Shown in pieces: positions 60,598 through 64,000 of a stretch of 64,000 nucleotides of DNA. The notes under the pieces are model-generated. The model had not been told where the DNA came from. It made no database searches and saw only the letters and a list, made by a program, of their open reading frames with translations. Numbering within the stretch: the first letter of the stretch is position 1; each line of letters opens with the position of its first letter. The translations under genes and the position numbers were made by a program. Source of the DNA: Enterococcus avium ATCC 14025 (GTDB taxonomy: Bacteria > Bacillota > Bacilli > Lactobacillales > Enterococcaceae); assembly GCF_000406965.1 (NCBI RefSeq), contig NZ_KE136357.1:1016853-1080852 (forward strand), written 5' to 3'.

Positions 60598-62502
60598 TTA
60601 TTCTACTTCGTAAATTTCTTGGCGTTTTTTACTCTTAGGTAAGACTTGTTCGTTATCTACTAGGTCAATTTTCTTGCCTGTTGTTTTTTCGATGATCTCG
60701 ATGTTGTTGGCTTTCACGTTTGGATTCCATTTACGTTCAGCAGCTTTGATCGTGCCGCCGCCCATCAAGGTCTTCAACATTGCTAGATCACGAATTGCAT
60801 CTTCTTTACATAGGGTATTGTTCGACAAGATCTCATTTTCGATCCCTTGCATTGATTTGTTGTTGTCAACCATAGCGATCATCTCTGGGTTACCGACAAC
60901 TAACGCACCCTGTACAGCTGAATAAGAGTCTCCGACAACTTTAATGCCGCGTTTACCAATTTCTTCGATATGTGAAGCAAAGTCGATATGGTTATTACCA
61001 AATCCTTCAGTTGTAACAATTGCGCCATCAACATCCATCGCTTCAATTGTCATACCTAAACGTTTAGAAACATAGTATTTTTCAGTATTCGCTTGCGGAG
61101 AACCTACAAACATAACACCGACTAAATCGATTTCTTCGTCTTCCATTGCTTCACGTACTAATGGTTCTCTCCAGTAGTGACGAGAAGTTTCTTTTGATGC
61201 TGGTCCAATACATGTTAATGCATGGATTCCGCCGTCTAATACTTCAGTTGGCGCTAAAATGACTGGTAAGTTTCCAAGGTCAACGTTAGGTTTCGCACCT
61301 AATGTTCCAACTGGTTCGATCGGCATGATCAAGTTATCGTGCATCGCACCTTGACCCATGATCTCTTTAACGATGATCACGCGTTTGTTACCAATCCGGC
61401 GTTTTTGTACGATTTCATCATGTTCTACAACTAGAGATTCGTCTGCTTTTTTCACTGCTTCGCGAATTTCTTGTGTAATGTAGTCAGATGCTTTATGAGC
61501 GGCTAATGGTCCAGGACGTTCCATATTCGCGCCTTCTTTAATTGTTACTTGTGTTTTGATGAAGATTTCGCCTTTGTCCGGTGCACCAGGACGTCCCCAC
61601 ATGATGTTGCGGTCTAATTCACCTTCAGATGAACCGAATTCACCGATTTGAACACCATTTGCATCTGTTCCTGTAAGAACCATCACGACGCCATCTAACA
61701 CACGTGTAACACCATGGCCGATATCCGCGCCATCCATTTTAGCAGCGATAGGTTGTACGTCCATGATCGTTTCACTATATTCGTTGTATTTATCTGGTGT
61801 AATGATTTCAAAAGTAACACTTTCAACTAGTTCTTCTAGTTCTGCCGCTTCCGCACACATATCTTCCATTTTACGTAAAACTAATGTCGTACCTTCGATT
61901 TTCGTTTCATCGCCAAACACAACTTTTTCAATCTTCATGTGATCGCGACGAACAGAACGAACGACTTTTTCTTCTACTTTTGCTTCTGGAGCTGTTGAAG
62001 CTTCTGCAACTGGCGCTTCTGGCGCTTGAGCCGCTGCTGCAACTGGAGGCACTGGGGCTGCTGGAGCTACACCCATTTGACCTGCAATAGCCATCGGTAC
62101 TTCTAAATCAATACCGCGTCCTTCAGCAATATGGATTTTAATTGTTTGTCCGCCCACTGGCGAAACTGGTGCCACGGGAGCAATAGGAGCAACTGGAGTA
62201 GGTGCTTCTTCGACAGGAGCTTCCTCTTCTGCTGCTTCTTCAGTGTCCTCAGAAACACCATCTAATAATTCTTTTGTCAATGGAACCAACGCATCCGTTG
62301 TTTCTTTCAATGTCGTGCCAAGTACTTGTTCGATTGTTAGAGTATTTTCAGGCATTTCTAATAAACCTGAATCCTCTAAATCAGGGAAGATCGCTGGATC
62401 TTCTAAATCATCTGGTGCGATTACTTTGCCTGCTTCTGCACGGCAACATAATACTGCAGGGTCTTTGGCATGTTCTTTAGCAGTTTCTGCTGTAATAGAC
62501 AT
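60598..62502 (-). CDS. prdA: D-proline reductase proprotein PrdA
   Basis: A 634-residue proprotein. Residues 1-185 include VLCCRAEAGKVI and an Ala/Pro/Glu-rich linker (about 88-180, repeated APVAPI/PVAPV). The catalytic proprotein region has a predicted autocleavage between T430 and C431 (GGIHALT / CIGPASKETSRH), giving a pyruvoyl-bearing small chain. Together with PrdB it reduces D-proline. The low-complexity linker is a local peculiarity. 27 bp separate it from prdC. Confidence 0.94.
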   Translation of the reverse strand: MSITAETAKEHAKDPAVLCCRAEAGKVIAPDDLEDPAIFPDLEDSGLLEMPENTLTIEQVLGTTLKETTDALVPLTKELLDGVSEDTEEAAEEEAPVEEAPTPVAPIAPVAPVSPVGGQTIKIHIAEGRGIDLEVPMAIAGQMGVAPAAPVPPVAAAAQAPEAPVAEASTAPEAKVEEKVVRSVRRDHMKIEKVVFGDETKIEGTTLVLRKMEDMCAEAAELEELVESVTFEIITPDKYNEYSETIMDVQPIAAKMDGADIGHGVTRVLDGVVMVLTGTDANGVQIGEFGSSEGELDRNIMWGRPGAPDKGEIFIKTQVTIKEGANMERPGPLAAHKASDYITQEIREAVKKADESLVVEHDEIVQKRRIGNKRVIIVKEIMGQGAMHDNLIMPIEPVGTLGAKPNVDLGNLPVILAPTEVLDGGIHALTCIGPASKETSRHYWREPLVREAMEDEEIDLVGVMFVGSPQANTEKYYVSKRLGMTIEAMDVDGAIVTTEGFGNNHIDFASHIEEIGKRGIKVVGDSYSAVQGALVVGNPEMIAMVDNNKSMQGIENEILSNNTLCKEDAIRDLAMLKTLMGGGTIKAAERKWNPNVKANNIEIIEKTTGKKIDLVDNEQVLPKSKKRQEIYEVE

Positions 62503-62529
62503 TCGTTAAATCCTCCTAAATTTTTAAAA

Positions 62530-63819
62530 TTAATTTGTAGGTAATCGACGATATAGTCTATGCCCATCTGCCCGCAGTACATGATCTGTATGATGATAAA
62601 CCGGAACTCCTAACCTAGGAGCTACACCCATAACGGTGTTCGTTCAATCGGAACAGGATCCAGTCAATACTACTTCTGCTCCTTGCTTCTTCAAGGACAT
62701 CACAGTTGCAGCTTGGCCTGGACAAATACCTGGCAGGGCACATCTATATCTTCCATTTACTTCTACCATTCGCTTGCAGCGTTCTGCAGCGACAACTTCA
62801 GCGCCCATGTTATTAGCGATCTCGGTCATGCGTTCGGCAGAGCCGCCGCATTCGCAAATCAAAAGACCGACTTTCCGACTTTCTTGAGGGAAAGGCATAG
62901 CGACTAACACACCACCACTTGTCTTAGTGATCGGTGTCATCTCGTCACCACTTCTTCCTGTCATTGGTCCGCCAATTACGATCTCGCCATGAGGTTCGAC
63001 ATATCCGCCAACATTGTTAATCAATGTTTTAACTGGTGTGCCAATAGGTACATCTACGAAAACTGTTTCTTTTTGTTTTACACGACCCGAAACGGTCACG
63101 TCTTTGTCAATGAACGGTTTGCGGTCTTCAATTGCTTCTGCGATACGTTTAATCGTTTCCACATTGTCGATCACAGCACCAACCTCTGTAGGAAGTTGAC
63201 CTGGTTCCAAAACAATGTCCATTACTTCACGAACGATCATACGCTCGTCCCCTGCTGGATAGATGTCTGGCAATTGATAAACATCCAGTGTTGGTTCATT
63301 GTCCACTGCCTTCAGCAAGCGTGTGACCAGCATCCGGTGTTTACCTTTTACAGCAATTACACCTTTTGGCGCCTTCGTCATTTCCATGCAGTATTTCATT
63401 CCGCGGATCAGTTGCTCGATATGTTCACTCATTTGTTTGACATTATGAGCTAATAACGCCTCACATTCTGCACCGTTCGCAATAAAAAGACCTTCTGGAA
63501 TCTCGCAAGCCAGTTTCAAGAATGTTGGAAAACCCGCACCTCCTGCACCGACGATTCCCGCAGCTTCCACTGCCTTTGCATGAGAATCCGTTTCAGGAAT
63601 GGGAACAAATGTTGAAAAATCTTGTTCCTCGTCAATCGTCAGAACGATATTTTCACCATCTACATCCACTACTTTCCCAGAAAAGCTGGCATGAATATTG
63701 GCACCTAAACCATTAGGCTCAGCGATTAATTGTCCTCGTTGGACCTGATCACCAGCCTGTACGATCCCTTTACAAGGAGCGCCGACATGTTGTTTTAATG
63801 GTATAAGAATTTGTGTCAA
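62530..63819 (-). CDS. prdC: Proline reductase electron-transfer protein PrdC, Sec-containing
   Basis: A 429-residue RnfC-like protein with an in-frame TGA at 62646-62644 (Sec392, context GSCSD-U-TNTVMG) and 37 more residues to TAA at 62532-62530. The N-terminal barrel (MTQILIPLKQHVGAP, PEHG-like AGAGFPT) and the central NADH/flavin domain (GVIAVKGKHRMLVTRLL, YPAGDERMIVREV) are RnfC-like; Cys residues at CECGG, CKRM and CALPGIC may bind Fe-S or thiols. It probably passes electrons from NADH to the reductase. TTG start with AGGAGGTG. Known clostridial PrdC is related. Confidence 0.85.
62605..62646 (-). promoter_or_regulatory. SECIS candidate of prdC
   Basis: After the UGA, ACACC-GTTATG-GGTGT (62639-62624, from +5 nt) and then CTCCTA-GGT-TAGGAG (62621-62607) form two adjacent hairpins. 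Either could be the SelB signal. Hand-folded only. Confidence 0.45.
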
Positions 63820-63887
63820 ATTATTTCACCTCCTTGCTTCTTTGTTTGTTCGAACTTGAGCAAATCAGCCACCCGTAGTTCAAGTAA

Positions 63888-63915
63888 ATCATAGCACACT
63901 CATCTCCCTTGTAAA
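63888..63915 (-). promoter_or_regulatory. Promoter of the prd operon
   Basis: Minus-strand TTTACA, 16-bp spacer, TATGAT, about 60 bp upstream of the prdC start. No PrdR-type sigma-54 activator gene is in the window. Confidence 0.65.
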
Positions 63916-64000
63916 AGGTCGTTTCTCGATTATTTTGATATTTTCTGATAAACAACTTGACAAATTGTAGATTTTTTTGGATTCTCTAATTAAATTTTCA

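Noticed and set aside
62644-63819. PrdC as a 391-residue protein ending at TGA
   Set aside because: Frame continues beyond TGA with fitting residues and hairpins, and all Sec genes are present, so recoding is more likely than a stop.
1-64000. CRISPR arrays and insertion sequences
   Set aside because: No regularly spaced repeats and no transposase frame was seen.

Overview
The window is a low-GC Gram-positive chromosome segment. Strong AGGAGG-type ribosome binding sites, TTG and GTG starts, cre-like sites, LexA boxes of the CGAAC-N4-GTTYG type, YxeA, DUF960 and universal-stress-protein families all point to Lactobacillales. My best guess is Enterococcus, possibly the E. avium group, which tolerates amino-acid-fermenting extras. 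The species call is inference. No rRNA operon, intact IS element or CRISPR array was seen.

Layout. 1-6.1 kb: glutamate decarboxylase with a DsrE-like protein, a Na/phosphate cotransporter and adenine deaminase. 6.35-19.7 kb: a catabolic locus whose gene families match the uncharacterised E. coli ygc/yqcE cluster. It has an FGGY kinase, two KduD-like dehydrogenases, an EtfA/EtfB pair, an FAD-linked oxidase with a His-His-His motif, a GlpP-type antiterminator and an MFS transporter, plus an RpiR regulator and an OpuC-like ABC importer. Two leader RNAs carry a shared purine-rich motif just before intrinsic terminators, which fits control by the GlpP-like protein. 19.7-32.1 kb: housekeeping and stress genes, five universal stress protein genes (one broken by a TAA), a surface beta-helix-like protein, a LexA-controlled gene pair, a tRNA-like RNA gene and candidate small RNAs. 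32.1-34.3 kb: a phage-derived module (holin, BhlA/UviB, sigma-like regulator, CI-like repressor, ImmA-like protease) with its own LexA box. 34.4-42.2 kb: cold shock protein, the selenocysteine tRNA (selC) with a nearby duplicated 3' fragment, an LTA synthase and a BceAB-like ABC transporter with YxeA.

42.6-50.1 kb: a complete selenium operon (selD, yedF, a DUF3343 gene, selB, a cysteine desulfurase, selA and the CD3072/CD3073-type pair). 50.3-55.9 kb: a hydantoinase/DUF917/NCS1 permease set with a PucR regulator. 56-64 kb: a D-proline reductase operon (prdC, prdA, small protein, prdB, prdD, prdE, prdF, TSUP transporter). prdB and prdC each contain an in-frame UGA followed by a plausible SECIS hairpin, so both genes appear broken to an ordinary ORF caller.

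How it works together: selC, selA, selB, selD and the desulfurase supply Sec to PrdB and PrdC. PrdF makes D-proline, which PrdA/PrdB reduce to 5-aminovalerate with electrons delivered through PrdC. The ygc-type locus is a second flavin-based redox system, using Etf, whose substrate cannot be read from the sequence.
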